Below are positions 1 through 5,396 of a DNA stretch of 5,416 bases, one piece after another. The position numbers were made by a program, and so were the translations under genes. Source of the DNA: Paracoccaceae bacterium (GTDB taxonomy: Bacteria > Pseudomonadota > Alphaproteobacteria > Rhodobacterales > Rhodobacteraceae); NCBI GenBank assembly GCA_007129775.1, contig SKUV01000053.1, forward strand, positions 1-5,416, read 5' to 3'. Within the stretch, counting starts at the first letter, position 1. Every line of letters starts with the position of its first letter. The notes beneath the pieces were generated by a model that was not told the DNA's origin, did no database searches, and worked only from the letters and a program-made list of their open reading frames with translations.

Positions 1-1
1 G

Positions 2-2248
2 GCGATCTGGAAGAAGGCAGCCGGGCTGTCGGATGACCGGATCATCCGTATCCCGACCTCGGACAATTTCTGGATGATGGGGCCGACCGGGCCATGCGGC
101 CCCTGCACCGAGATCTTCTATGACCACGGCGATCATATCCCCGGCGGTCCTCCGGGCAGCCCGGACGAGGATGGTGATCGTTTCATCGAGATCTGGAACC
201 TCGTCTTCATGCAGTTCGAGCAATTCGAGGATGGCACGCGCAAGGACCTCGCCGCGCAATCCATCGATACCGGAATGGGGCTGGAGCGGATCGGCGCGCT
301 GCTGCAGGGCAAGCACGACAATTACGACACCGACCTGATGCGCAGCCTGATCGAGGCCTCGGCTCATGCCACCAGCTCCGACCCCGACGGGCCGGGGCGC
401 ATCCACCACCGGGTAATCGCCGACCATCTGCGCTCCACCGCCTTTCTGATCGCCGACGGGGTGATGCCCTCGAACGAGGGGCGCGGCTATGTGCTGCGCC
501 GGATCATGCGGCGGGCGATGCGCCATGCCCACCAGCTTGGCGCGCGCGATCCGCTGATGCACCGGCTGGTGCCGGCGCTGGTGCGGCAGATGGGGGCGGC
601 CTATCCCGAGCTTGGCCGTGCGCAGGCCCTGGTGACCGAAACGCTGGAACTGGAAGAAACGCGTTTTCGCCAGACGCTGGAGCGGGGCCTGCGGCTGCTT
701 GATGACGAGCTTTCCCGCCTGTCCGACGGCGCCGCGCTGCCGGGCGAGGCCGCCTTCCGGCTCTACGACACTTACGGCTTTCCGCTTGACCTGACGCAGG
801 ATGCCCTGCGCGAGGCCGGGCGCGCGGTGGATGTTGCCGGGTTCGAGGCAGCGATGGCCGAGCAGAAGGCCCGCGCCCGCGCCGCATGGGCCGGATCAGG
901 CGAGACGAAAGAGGCCGCGATCTGGTTCGATCTGGCCGAGACTCACGGCGCGACCGAATTTCTGGGCTACGATACCGAGACCGCCGAGGGCCAGATCCTC
1001 GCGCTGGTGCAGGACGGTGCCGCGATCGAAGAAGCGACAGCCGGTGAATCCGTGCAAATCGTCGTCAACCAGACGCCTTTCTACGGCGAATCCGGCGGGC
1101 AGGTCGGCGACAGCGGCACCCTGCGCACCGAAACCGGTGCCGCTCGCATCACCGATACGAAAAAGGCGCAAGGCATCTTCATCCATCTGGCTGAGGTGAC
1201 GGAAGGCTGCATCGCGCCCGGTCAGGGGGCAGAACTGCTGGTGGATCATGCCCGCCGCAGCGCGATCCGGTCCAATCATTCGGCCACGCACCTGCTGCAC
1301 GAGGCGCTGCGCCAGACCCTGGGCGAACATGTGGCGCAGCGCGGCTCGCTCAACGCCGAGGATCGGCTGCGCTTCGATTTTTCCCACGCCAAGGCGCTGG
1401 AGGCCGAGGAACTCGCGACGATAGAGGCCGAGGTGAACGCCTATATCCGCCAGAACTCCGCTGTGGAGACGCGGATCATGTCGCCGGAGGCCGCGCAGGC
1501 GATGGGCGCGCAGGCGCTTTTCGGCGAGAAATACGGCGATGAGGTGCGCGTGGTCGCCATGGGCCGGCAGGACGGCTCCGGCAAGGGCAACGACGGCGCC
1601 ACCTATTCGCTGGAGCTTTGTGGCGGCACCCATGTGGCGCGCACAGGCGAGATCGGCCTTTTCGTGACCTTGTCCGAAGGCGCCTCATCGGCCGGGGTGC
1701 GCCGGATCGAGGCGCTGACGGGCGAGCCGGCGCGCCGCCACCTCGCGGCGCAGGCGGCGCGCCTGTCCGATCTGGCCCAGATGCTCAAGACCCAGCCCGC
1801 CGAGATCGAGGCCCGTGTCCGTGCGCTGGTCGAGGATCGCCGCAGCCTGCAGAACGAGGTGGCGCAGTTGCGCCGGCAGATGGCCACGGGCGGCGGTGGC
1901 GGCGGCGCCGCAGAGACGCGCGAGATCGGTGGGATCAGGTTGGTCGCGCAGGTGCTGTCGGGTGTGACGGGCAAGGATTTGCCGCCGCTGGTCGACGCGC
2001 TCAAGGCGCAACTGGGCTCGGGCGCGGTGCTGCTGGTGGCCGATGCGGGCGGCAAGGCCGCTGTCGCCGCCGGTGTGACCGACGATCTGACCGGGCGTCT
2101 GTCGGCGGTCGATATGGTCCGCGCTGCGGCCGCCCAACTCGGTGGCAAGGGCGGCGGCGGCCGGCCCGACATGGCGCAGGCCGGCGGCAGCGACCCCAGC
2201 CGCGCCGCCGACGCCATCGCCGCTGTTGAAACCCTGATCGGAGGTTGA
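2..2248 (+). CDS. alaS: Alanyl-tRNA synthetase (AlaRS), 5'-truncated by window edge
   Basis: Cytoplasmic class II synthetase that charges tRNA-Ala with alanine and hydrolyses mischarged Ser/Gly-tRNA-Ala. The frame is open from base 2, so the internal ATG at 74 is not the start. About 748 residues are present against a usual 870-890, so roughly 135 N-terminal residues, including class II motif 1, lie outside. Visible are the NFWMMGPTGPCGPCTEIFYD block near 65-124, WNLVFMQF, and motif 3 GMGLER at 272-289. The C-terminal half has the glycine-rich ESGGQVGDSG segment and an editing domain whose zinc-binding residues are HSATH (His at 1277-1279 and 1289-1291) and CGGTH (Cys 1619-1621, His 1631-1633). 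A short coiled coil, a six-glycine linker near 1890-1910 and a C-Ala domain ending in the typical GGRPDMAQAGG segment follow. All catalytic and editing residues within the window are intact. The stop is 3 nt before the next start. Confidence 0.98.
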   Translation, partial: AIWKKAAGLSDDRIIRIPTSDNFWMMGPTGPCGPCTEIFYDHGDHIPGGPPGSPDEDGDRFIEIWNLVFMQFEQFEDGTRKDLAAQSIDTGMGLERIGALLQGKHDNYDTDLMRSLIEASAHATSSDPDGPGRIHHRVIADHLRSTAFLIADGVMPSNEGRGYVLRRIMRRAMRHAHQLGARDPLMHRLVPALVRQMGAAYPELGRAQALVTETLELEETRFRQTLERGLRLLDDELSRLSDGAALPGEAAFRLYDTYGFPLDLTQDALREAGRAVDVAGFEAAMAEQKARARAAWAGSGETKEAAIWFDLAETHGATEFLGYDTETAEGQILALVQDGAAIEEATAGESVQIVVNQTPFYGESGGQVGDSGTLRTETGAARITDTKKAQGIFIHLAEVTEGCIAPGQGAELLVDHARRSAIRSNHSATHLLHEALRQTLGEHVAQRGSLNAEDRLRFDFSHAKALEAEELATIEAEVNAYIRQNSAVETRIMSPEAAQAMGAQALFGEKYGDEVRVVAMGRQDGSGKGNDGATYSLELCGGTHVARTGEIGLFVTLSEGASSAGVRRIEALTGEPARRHLAAQAARLSDLAQMLKTQPAEIEARVRALVEDRRSLQNEVAQLRRQMATGGGGGGAAETREIGGIRLVAQVLSGVTGKDLPPLVDALKAQLGSGAVLLVADAGGKAAVAAGVTDDLTGRLSAVDMVRAAAAQLGGKGGGGRPDMAQAGGSDPSRAADAIAAVETLIGG

Positions 2249-2251
2249 CCG

Positions 2252-2545
2252 ATGCCCGCTCTCTGGATCGCCCATGTGGATGTCACCGATGCCGAAGCCT
2301 ACGGCCGCTATGCCGCGCTTGCGAAAAAGGCGCTGACGGAGCATGGCGGCGTGTTTCTGGCGCGCGCGGCCCGCTATGTGCAGATGGAAGGCACGGAGCG
2401 GGCGCGCCACGTGGTCGTGCGCTTCCCGAGCCTGGAGGCCGCCGAGGCCTGCTATCGCAGCCCCGCCTATCAGGAGGCGTTGAGCCACGCCAAGGGTGCG
2501 TCGGTCCGGGATCTGGTGATCGTCGAGGAAAACGGCACTCCCTGA
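2252..2545 (+). CDS. DUF1330 domain-containing protein, co-transcribed with alaS
   Basis: A 97-residue soluble protein with the features of the DUF1330 family, which adopts a small ferredoxin-like alpha/beta barrel fold and has no settled biochemical role. Family features seen are the opening WIAHVDVTDAEAYGRYA, a GG-containing turn (HGGVFLARAAR), the strand RHVVVRFPS, the helix EAAEACYRSPAYQEAL and the terminal RDLVIVEE. The length is normal for the family. The ATG is well supported: GGAGG at 2240-2244, inside the last alaS codons, lies 7 nt upstream. With only 3 nt separating it from the alaS stop, translational coupling and a shared mRNA are expected. No signal peptide or membrane segment is seen. 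The family assignment is from recognised sequence pattern; the function is unknown. Confidence 0.9.
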   Translation: MPALWIAHVDVTDAEAYGRYAALAKKALTEHGGVFLARAARYVQMEGTERARHVVVRFPSLEAAEACYRSPAYQEALSHAKGASVRDLVIVEENGTP

Positions 2546-2573
2546 GCCCGGCGCGCCCAGCAAGACCGGGCTC
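2544..2573 (+). terminator. GC-rich hairpin overlapping the DUF1330 stop, probable 3' end of the alaS operon
   Basis: Perfect 8-bp inverted repeat GAGCCCGG (2544-2551) and CCGGGCTC (2566-2573) with a 14-nt loop. It begins inside the TGA stop codon. It sits where a terminator for the alaS-DUF1330 transcript is expected. However, the following bases (GATTCAGG) are not a T-tract, so it may instead be an mRNA-stabilising 3' hairpin or work with Rho. Confidence 0.5.
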
Positions 2574-2614
2574 GATTCAGGCGACAGAGCGGCTCGCGTC
2601 AAGGGGCGGGATCA

Positions 2615-2663
2615 TGGCGGGCGATGAGGGATTTGTCGCCGACATACTTGATGTGAACAAAGC
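2615..2663 (-). pseudogene. Displaced 3' fragment of tRNA-Val(CAC), attachment-site-like repeat
   Basis: This stretch is a degenerate copy of the intact tRNA-Val gene at 3896-3970, in the same orientation. It matches tRNA bases from the anticodon stem through the CCA end: 42 of 49 aligned bases are identical, with one 2-nt deletion. The 17 bases 2619-2635 (acceptor strand and T-stem) are identical to 3900-3916, and the anticodon CAC is kept (GTG at 2653-2655). The 2-nt deletion removes part of the T-loop and the anticodon stem pairs are broken. No D-arm or 5' acceptor strand can be found beyond 2663, so it cannot make a tRNA. Only the 3' part is duplicated, as expected for an att half left by integration at a tRNA gene; a decayed tandem tRNA duplication is the alternative. 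Confidence 0.8.
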
Positions 2664-2737
2664 TGCCTCACGCCGACCTGCGCTGGTTTCACGACAGGTA
2701 GGCTTCGCGTTCTGCCTCGTTTCGCGGGTCTTGCAGC

Positions 2738-2756
2738 AAAGACCGGTCAGGCCGGT
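2738..2756 (-). terminator. Weak terminator-like hairpin downstream of the exported-protein gene
   Basis: ACCGG (2742-2746) and CCGGT (2752-2756) form a 5-bp stem with a 5-nt loop, extendable by one G-U pair. Read on the minus strand it is followed by a C and a short TTT run (2738-2740). It lies about 70 nt past the stop of the minus-strand gene. The stem and T-run are both short, so this is tentative. Confidence 0.3.
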
Positions 2757-2826
2757 TCAGTGATCCATTGCACACTTCGTCGGATCGATGGGCCGAGGCT
2801 GCGAGACAACACCAGGATTGCCCTTG

Positions 2827-3267
2827 TCAGCCCGGCGAGATTGCTTCGGGCTCGAGCGCGGCCTCGCCGGTGGCCCGACCGAAGGCAAGATCGGTCACTG
2901 CCGAGTTGATGGAAGCTACGACCGCCGGCGGCGGCGATGAGGTGCGTTGTGCCGCGCTGTTGAGCGATTGCGCCAACTGCCGACGGATGTTCGTACGCTG
3001 TTCAGGCGGGGCGGACTCGACGGCGATACTTGCCACGCTGACCGCCTCATAGATACGGCCAAGCTGCTCGACCGATAAAACCGGCGCGGGCGCAGCCGAG
3101 ACACGCAGGTTGAACGCCTGAATCGCACCCGCACAATCTGACGGAGCGGCGTTGCAGGTTGCGACCAGAGTGTCGATTTGAGCATCCCAGTCTTGCGAAA
3201 AGACTGGCGTCGCCATGATCAGCGCGCTCGACGCAACGACCGCGGCCATTCCGGTTTGAAATTTCAT
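2827..3267 (-). CDS. Small exported (periplasmic) protein of unknown function
   Basis: A 146-residue protein not recognised as a named family. Residues 1-24 form a clear Sec signal peptide: Lys2, a hydrophobic core (AAVVASSALIMA) and a cleavage site fitting the -3/-1 rule at VFS|Q. The mature part, about 122 residues, has two cysteines seven residues apart (Cys38 and Cys45, in TCNAAPSDC) that could form a disulfide. Alanine-rich, helix-forming segments follow, then a PPP turn near residues 112-114 and an acidic, proline-containing tail. No transmembrane segment follows the signal. The start is supported by AAGGGAG (3277-3283 on the complement), 9 nt before the ATG, and by a good promoter upstream. 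It lies inside the presumed tRNA-Val island, in the same direction as the DUF1737-like gene, separated by 137 nt with its own promoter. The coding call is strong because of the signal peptide and SD; the function is unknown. Confidence 0.82.
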   Translation of the reverse strand: MKFQTGMAAVVASSALIMATPVFSQDWDAQIDTLVATCNAAPSDCAGAIQAFNLRVSAAPAPVLSVEQLGRIYEAVSVASIAVESAPPEQRTNIRRQLAQSLNSAAQRTSSPPPAVVASINSAVTDLAFGRATGEAALEPEAISPG

Positions 3268-3290
3268 GTCTTTATGCTCCCTTGCTGCAC

Positions 3291-3308
3291 ACTCGGGCTA
3301 CGCCGAGT
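3291..3308 (-). promoter_or_regulatory. Operator-like inverted repeat over the -10 and transcription start of the exported-protein gene
   Basis: ACTCGG (3291-3296) and CCGAGT (3303-3308) are perfect 6-bp arms around a 6-nt spacer. On the minus strand the first arm begins within the -10 hexamer and the second covers the expected transcription start, which is where a repressor would bind. It could instead be a hairpin at the 5' end of the mRNA. No regulator gene is nearby. Confidence 0.3.
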
Positions 3309-3334
3309 ATGTCAGCCCCGGAACGACACCGCAA
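3306..3334 (-). promoter_or_regulatory. Sigma-70-type promoter for the exported-protein gene
   Basis: On the minus strand the -35 is TTGCGG (3329-3334) and the -10 is CATACT (3306-3311), with an exact 17-nt spacer. Each hexamer matches about four of six consensus positions. The predicted start, near 3299, leaves a leader of about 30 nt containing the Shine-Dalgarno at 3277-3283. The same -35 hexamer occurs in the tRNA-Val promoter. Confidence 0.5.
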
Positions 3335-3404
3335 ACGCTTTATCCGCCGCCGGGACTACCAGCCTCTGGCGAAGGACTTGCGCGACCGCCTGCGTAGCGG
3401 CGTC

Positions 3405-3650
3405 TCAGCCGTGGATGCCCGTCTCGACTTGCCGCAGGATCGACTTGGACACGCCGCCGCTGCCGTCGAGTCGCACCATCGGCTGCAGCGCAATCAGCGA
3501 CGTTCCACGCTCGACGATCTGAAGGCTGCCGAAGGGCTGCCATCCATCCTCGATCAGGGCGTTGACCTTGTTCTCCAGTTCGACCTGATACACCGCGCTC
3601 TCGACATTGCCGATGTAGACAGCAGCGGCAACCTTGTATTCAGTGATCAT
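3405..3650 (-). CDS. DUF1737-like small protein
   Basis: An 81-residue soluble protein whose N-terminal two-thirds resemble DUF1737, a short domain of unknown function. It opens with a YKV strand, followed by LENKVNALIEDGWQPFGSL, the typical amphipathic helix and GW turn, then a strand ending near ALQPMVRL (residues 53-60). The last 20 or so residues (DGSGGVSKSILRQVETGIHG) are a polar tail beyond the usual domain. There are no cysteines, signal peptide or membrane segments. The start is supported by a strong purine-rich SD (GGGAGG, 3657-3662 on the complement) 6 nt from the ATG. It is the first gene encountered past the tRNA-Val 3' end within the presumed island. The family call rests on recalled pattern, so it is less certain than the coding call. 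Confidence 0.7.
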   Translation of the reverse strand: MITEYKVAAAVYIGNVESAVYQVELENKVNALIEDGWQPFGSLQIVERGTSLIALQPMVRLDGSGGVSKSILRQVETGIHG

Positions 3651-3672
3651 CCACCCCCTCCCGGATCTGCTC

Positions 3673-3703
3673 GGGTTGCAACCCTAGCGGGAAAAATGGG
3701 CAA
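3673..3703 (-). promoter_or_regulatory. Possible promoter with a perfect 12-bp palindrome upstream of the DUF1737-like gene
   Basis: On the minus strand TTGCCC (3698-3703) and TGCAAC (3675-3680) are separated by exactly 17 nt. The predicted start lies just before the SD, giving a very short leader. The -10 falls inside GGGTTGCAACCC (3673-3684), a perfect self-complementary 12-mer that could be a repressor operator. An alternative -10, TAGGGT, overlaps the same palindrome. An A/T-rich spacer stands out in this GC-rich region. Confidence 0.35.
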
Positions 3704-3895
3704 AAACCATCGCGATTGAAGTTGTGGCGCGCGGGATCGACCGTGCCTCAGCTTGTGGTCTCCCGCCACTTGCCGCGCCCGATCCACCAGCGCCGCCGGG
3801 CCGCTCGCGCAAGGCGGCGGCGGAGCTTCTGAACTCCGGCAGGTTCCGTGAACCGGGGCGCAATCCGCAGTGAGCCGGCAAGTGACTGAAAGAAA

Positions 3896-3970
3896 TGGTG
3901 GGCGATGAGGGATTTGAACCCCCGACATCTTCGATGTGAACGAAGCGCTCTACCACTGAGCTAATCGCCC
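3896..3970 (-). tRNA. tRNA-Val (anticodon CAC), CCA encoded
   Basis: Read on the minus strand, all cloverleaf elements are present. The 7-bp acceptor GGGCGAT/ATCGCCC pairs 3964-3970 with 3900-3906. A D-arm (GCTC/GAGC) follows, then a 5-bp anticodon stem CTTCG/CGAAG with loop TTCACAT, a 5-nt variable loop, and a T-arm (GGGGG TTCAAAT CCCTC, with one G-U pair). Discriminator A is at 3899 and an encoded CCA at 3896-3898. The body is 72 nt, or 75 with CCA. The anticodon CAC (complement of 3936-3938) reads the valine codon GTG, frequent in this GC-rich genome. Its 3' portion is duplicated at 2615-2663, marking it as a likely integration site. A short T-rich run (TTTCTTT) follows the CCA end and may help termination. 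Confidence 0.97.
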
Positions 3971-3980
3971 GCCGGACGTT

Positions 3981-4009
3981 TCTTTAGCGCCGGCGAACCT
4001 GCGCCGCAA
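3981..4009 (-). promoter_or_regulatory. Promoter of tRNA-Val(CAC)
   Basis: On the minus strand the -35 is TTGCGG (4004-4009), preceded by C as in many alphaproteobacterial stable-RNA promoters. The -10 is TAAAGA (3981-3986) and the spacer is exactly 17 nt. The predicted start falls only a few bases before the mature tRNA 5' end at 3970. Position and spacing fit well; the -10 is a modest consensus match. Confidence 0.5.
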
Positions 4010-4141
4010 GGGGAAAGCCGCGCAGTCTGCGCGACGGCGCGGCAGAAGGGCCGGGGAGGGGCCGACGCCTGCGGCGATATCCCTGCGGCCACCCCGTCTA
4101 GGCCGGTCCGGGTGCGCCCTTGATGAACTGCGCCGCCGCGC

Positions 4142-4169
4142 GTGCAATCGTCAGGATTTGCGCTAGACT
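4142..4169 (+). promoter_or_regulatory. Weak candidate promoter for the AlkB-type hydroxylase gene
   Basis: GTGCAA (4142-4147) and TAGACT (4164-4169), with a 16-nt spacer, are the best promoter-like pair upstream of the gene. The -10 is fair and the -35 poor (three of six), so an activator-dependent promoter is possible. The rest of 3971-4193 shows no other gene on the plus strand. Confidence 0.3.
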
Positions 4170-4223
4170 CCGCCCCGTTCACGCCACCTTGCCATGGCAT
4201 GTTCCAGACACGCCCCATCAGAC

Positions 4224-4229
4224 AGGAGG
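4224..4229 (+). promoter_or_regulatory. Shine-Dalgarno that sets the GTG start of the AlkB-type gene
   Basis: A perfect AGGAGG lies 6 nt before the GTG at 4236. The in-frame ATG at 4194 has no comparable site upstream and would add a 14-residue arginine-containing stretch, so the GTG is preferred. Confidence 0.85.
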
Positions 4230-4235
4230 TTTGCC

Positions 4236-5396
4236 GTGTCCGCCCCGTCCGCCCCCGCCAGCAATGCCCGCACCGGCCGGTTGCGCGCGGCGCTGCCGTT
4301 CTGGCTGTCGCTGGGCTTTCTGCCGCTGCTGCTGGCCGCGGCGCATTTTGGCGGCTGGGCGCTGGTGCTGCCGCCGCTTTATGGCTGGGCGCTGGTCACC
4401 ATTCTCGATTCTCTGCTGGGTCTGAACGAGGAGAACGCCGACACCGAAACGCCAGAGGCGGAGCTTTTCTGGTATCGCGCGGTGACGATCGTCTGGTTTC
4501 CGATTCAGGCGCTGGCGATCTTCGGGGCGATCTGGTGGGTGGGCACGACGGATCATCTGCATTGGGCCGAACAGATCGGGCTGTTTGTCGGGGTGGCGGT
4601 GATGTCCGGGCCGGTGGGGATCGTCTATGCTCACGAGTTGATGCACCAGCGCAACCGGCTGGAACGCTGGCTGGCCGACCTTCTGCTGGCAAGCGTGCTC
4701 TACAGCCACTTCCGGTCGGAGCATCTGCGGGTGCATCACCTCTATGTGGGCACCCCGCGCGATCCGGTCACCGCGCGCTATGATGAGGGGTTTCCGGCCT
4801 ATTTCCTGCGCGTTCTGCGCGAATGCCCCCGTTCGGCATGGCGGGCAGAGGCGGCGATGCAGGCGCGGGCCGGCCGGTCGGTCTGGCACCTCTCCAACCC
4901 GTTCTGGCGCTACGGCGCGCTGCAGGCGGCGATGATCCTGCTGGCCTTCGCGCTGGGGGGGCTTTGGGGCGTGGCGCTGTTCGTGTTTCAGGCGTTTCTG
5001 GCGGTCTGGCAACTGGAACTGACGAATTACGTGGAGCATTACGGCCTTACGCGAGAGCATCTGGGAGACGGGCGGTATGAGCCCGTGAAGCCGCGCCACA
5101 GCTGGAACGCGGCGCACACCGCATCGAACTGGCTGATGATCAATCTGCAGCGCCATTCGGACCACCATTACAAGCCCGACCGCCGCTTTCCGCTGCTGCA
5201 GACTTACGGCGCGGGCGAGGCCCCGCAACTGCCGCATGGTTATCCGCTGATGACGGCGCTGGCGATGCTGCCGCCGGTCTGGCGCAAGGTGATGAACCCG
5301 CGTGTGCGAGCGTGGCGGCGGCATTTCTATCCCCATATCCGGAACTGGGTGCCCTATGATCAGGGGCTGACTCCATCGCCCCCAGGCGCACCATGA
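4236..5396 (+). CDS. alkB: AlkB-type alkane 1-monooxygenase (membrane non-heme diiron hydroxylase)
   Basis: A 386-residue integral inner-membrane oxygenase of the AlkB/XylM family. Members hydroxylate terminal methyl groups of alkanes or related hydrophobic substrates, with electrons from rubredoxin or ferredoxin. All signature motifs are present: HELMH at residues 133-137, EHLRVHH at 162-168, NYVEHYGL at 264-271 and LQRHSDHH at 304-311. Together they supply the nine histidines that bind the diiron centre. Hydrophobic helices lie near residues 18-36, 41-60, 82-102, 113-131 and, as a pair, 230-262. The length is close to that of classical AlkB (about 400). Two positions differ from the textbook motifs: HELxHK ends in Gln here, and Gly in EHxxGHH is Val. 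GTG is the start because of a perfect SD 6 nt upstream. No rubredoxin, reductase or alk regulator is in the window, so the substrate is unknown. Its stop overlaps the next gene's ATG. Confidence 0.88.
   Translation: MSAPSAPASNARTGRLRAALPFWLSLGFLPLLLAAAHFGGWALVLPPLYGWALVTILDSLLGLNEENADTETPEAELFWYRAVTIVWFPIQALAIFGAIWWVGTTDHLHWAEQIGLFVGVAVMSGPVGIVYAHELMHQRNRLERWLADLLLASVLYSHFRSEHLRVHHLYVGTPRDPVTARYDEGFPAYFLRVLRECPRSAWRAEAAMQARAGRSVWHLSNPFWRYGALQAAMILLAFALGGLWGVALFVFQAFLAVWQLELTNYVEHYGLTREHLGDGRYEPVKPRHSWNAAHTASNWLMINLQRHSDHHYKPDRRFPLLQTYGAGEAPQLPHGYPLMTALAMLPPVWRKVMNPRVRAWRRHFYPHIRNWVPYDQGLTPSPPGAP

Larger units (their letters stand above)
2615..3970. mobile_element. Putative remnant of a tRNA-Val-integrated genomic island, with no integrase
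   Basis: The interval is bounded by the intact tRNA-Val (3896-3970) and the displaced 3' copy of it (2615-2663), both on the minus strand. The inserted DNA would be about 1.23 kb (2664-3895). It holds two minus-strand genes: an exported protein (2827-3267) and a DUF1737-like protein (3405-3650). The other parts, 2664-2826 and 3704-3895, contain no recognisable gene and no convincing integrase, excisionase or transposase remnant. Weak hairpins lie at 3791-3819 (7-bp stem) and 3842-3854 (5-bp stem), without T-tracts. The divergence between repeats implies an old event. The boundaries are seen directly; the mobile origin is inferred. Confidence 0.45.

Noticed and set aside
896..1633. Minus-strand 245-codon open frame inside alaS, and similar long antisense frames at 1685-2602 and 4218-5336
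   Set aside because: They lie antisense to strongly conserved coding sequence, as is usual in GC-rich DNA, and have no family pattern or SD support.
1885..1914. Run of six glycine codons in alaS as a possible slippage or repeat site
   Set aside because: Flexible Gly-rich linkers between the coiled coil and C-Ala domain are normal in AlaRS, and the frame continues correctly with conserved sequence.
2245..2763. Plus-strand 172-codon open frame overlapping the DUF1330 gene and the tRNA fragment
   Set aside because: It starts in the alaS stop region and runs in a second frame over the DUF1330 gene, which has the better SD and a recognisable family pattern. Its product is arginine/glycine-rich out-of-frame translation and its tail crosses the tRNA remnant.
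3282..3719. Plus-strand 145-codon open frame across the DUF1737-like gene
   Set aside because: It is antisense to a gene with a strong SD and a domain-like pattern, and its translation is low-complexity Arg/Asp/Leu without family features.
3791..3854. GC hairpins at 3791-3819 and 3842-3854 as terminators or recombinase arm sites
   Set aside because: Stems are short, no T-tract follows, and such inverted repeats are common by chance at this GC content.
3684..3956. Minus-strand open frame beginning MVERFVHIEDVGGSNPSSP
   Set aside because: This is the well-known false protein made by translating a tRNA gene; the tRNA-Val occupies its 5' part.
4194..4235. ATG at 4194 as the start of the AlkB-type protein
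   Set aside because: No good SD precedes it, while the in-frame GTG at 4236 has a perfect AGGAGG at ideal spacing.
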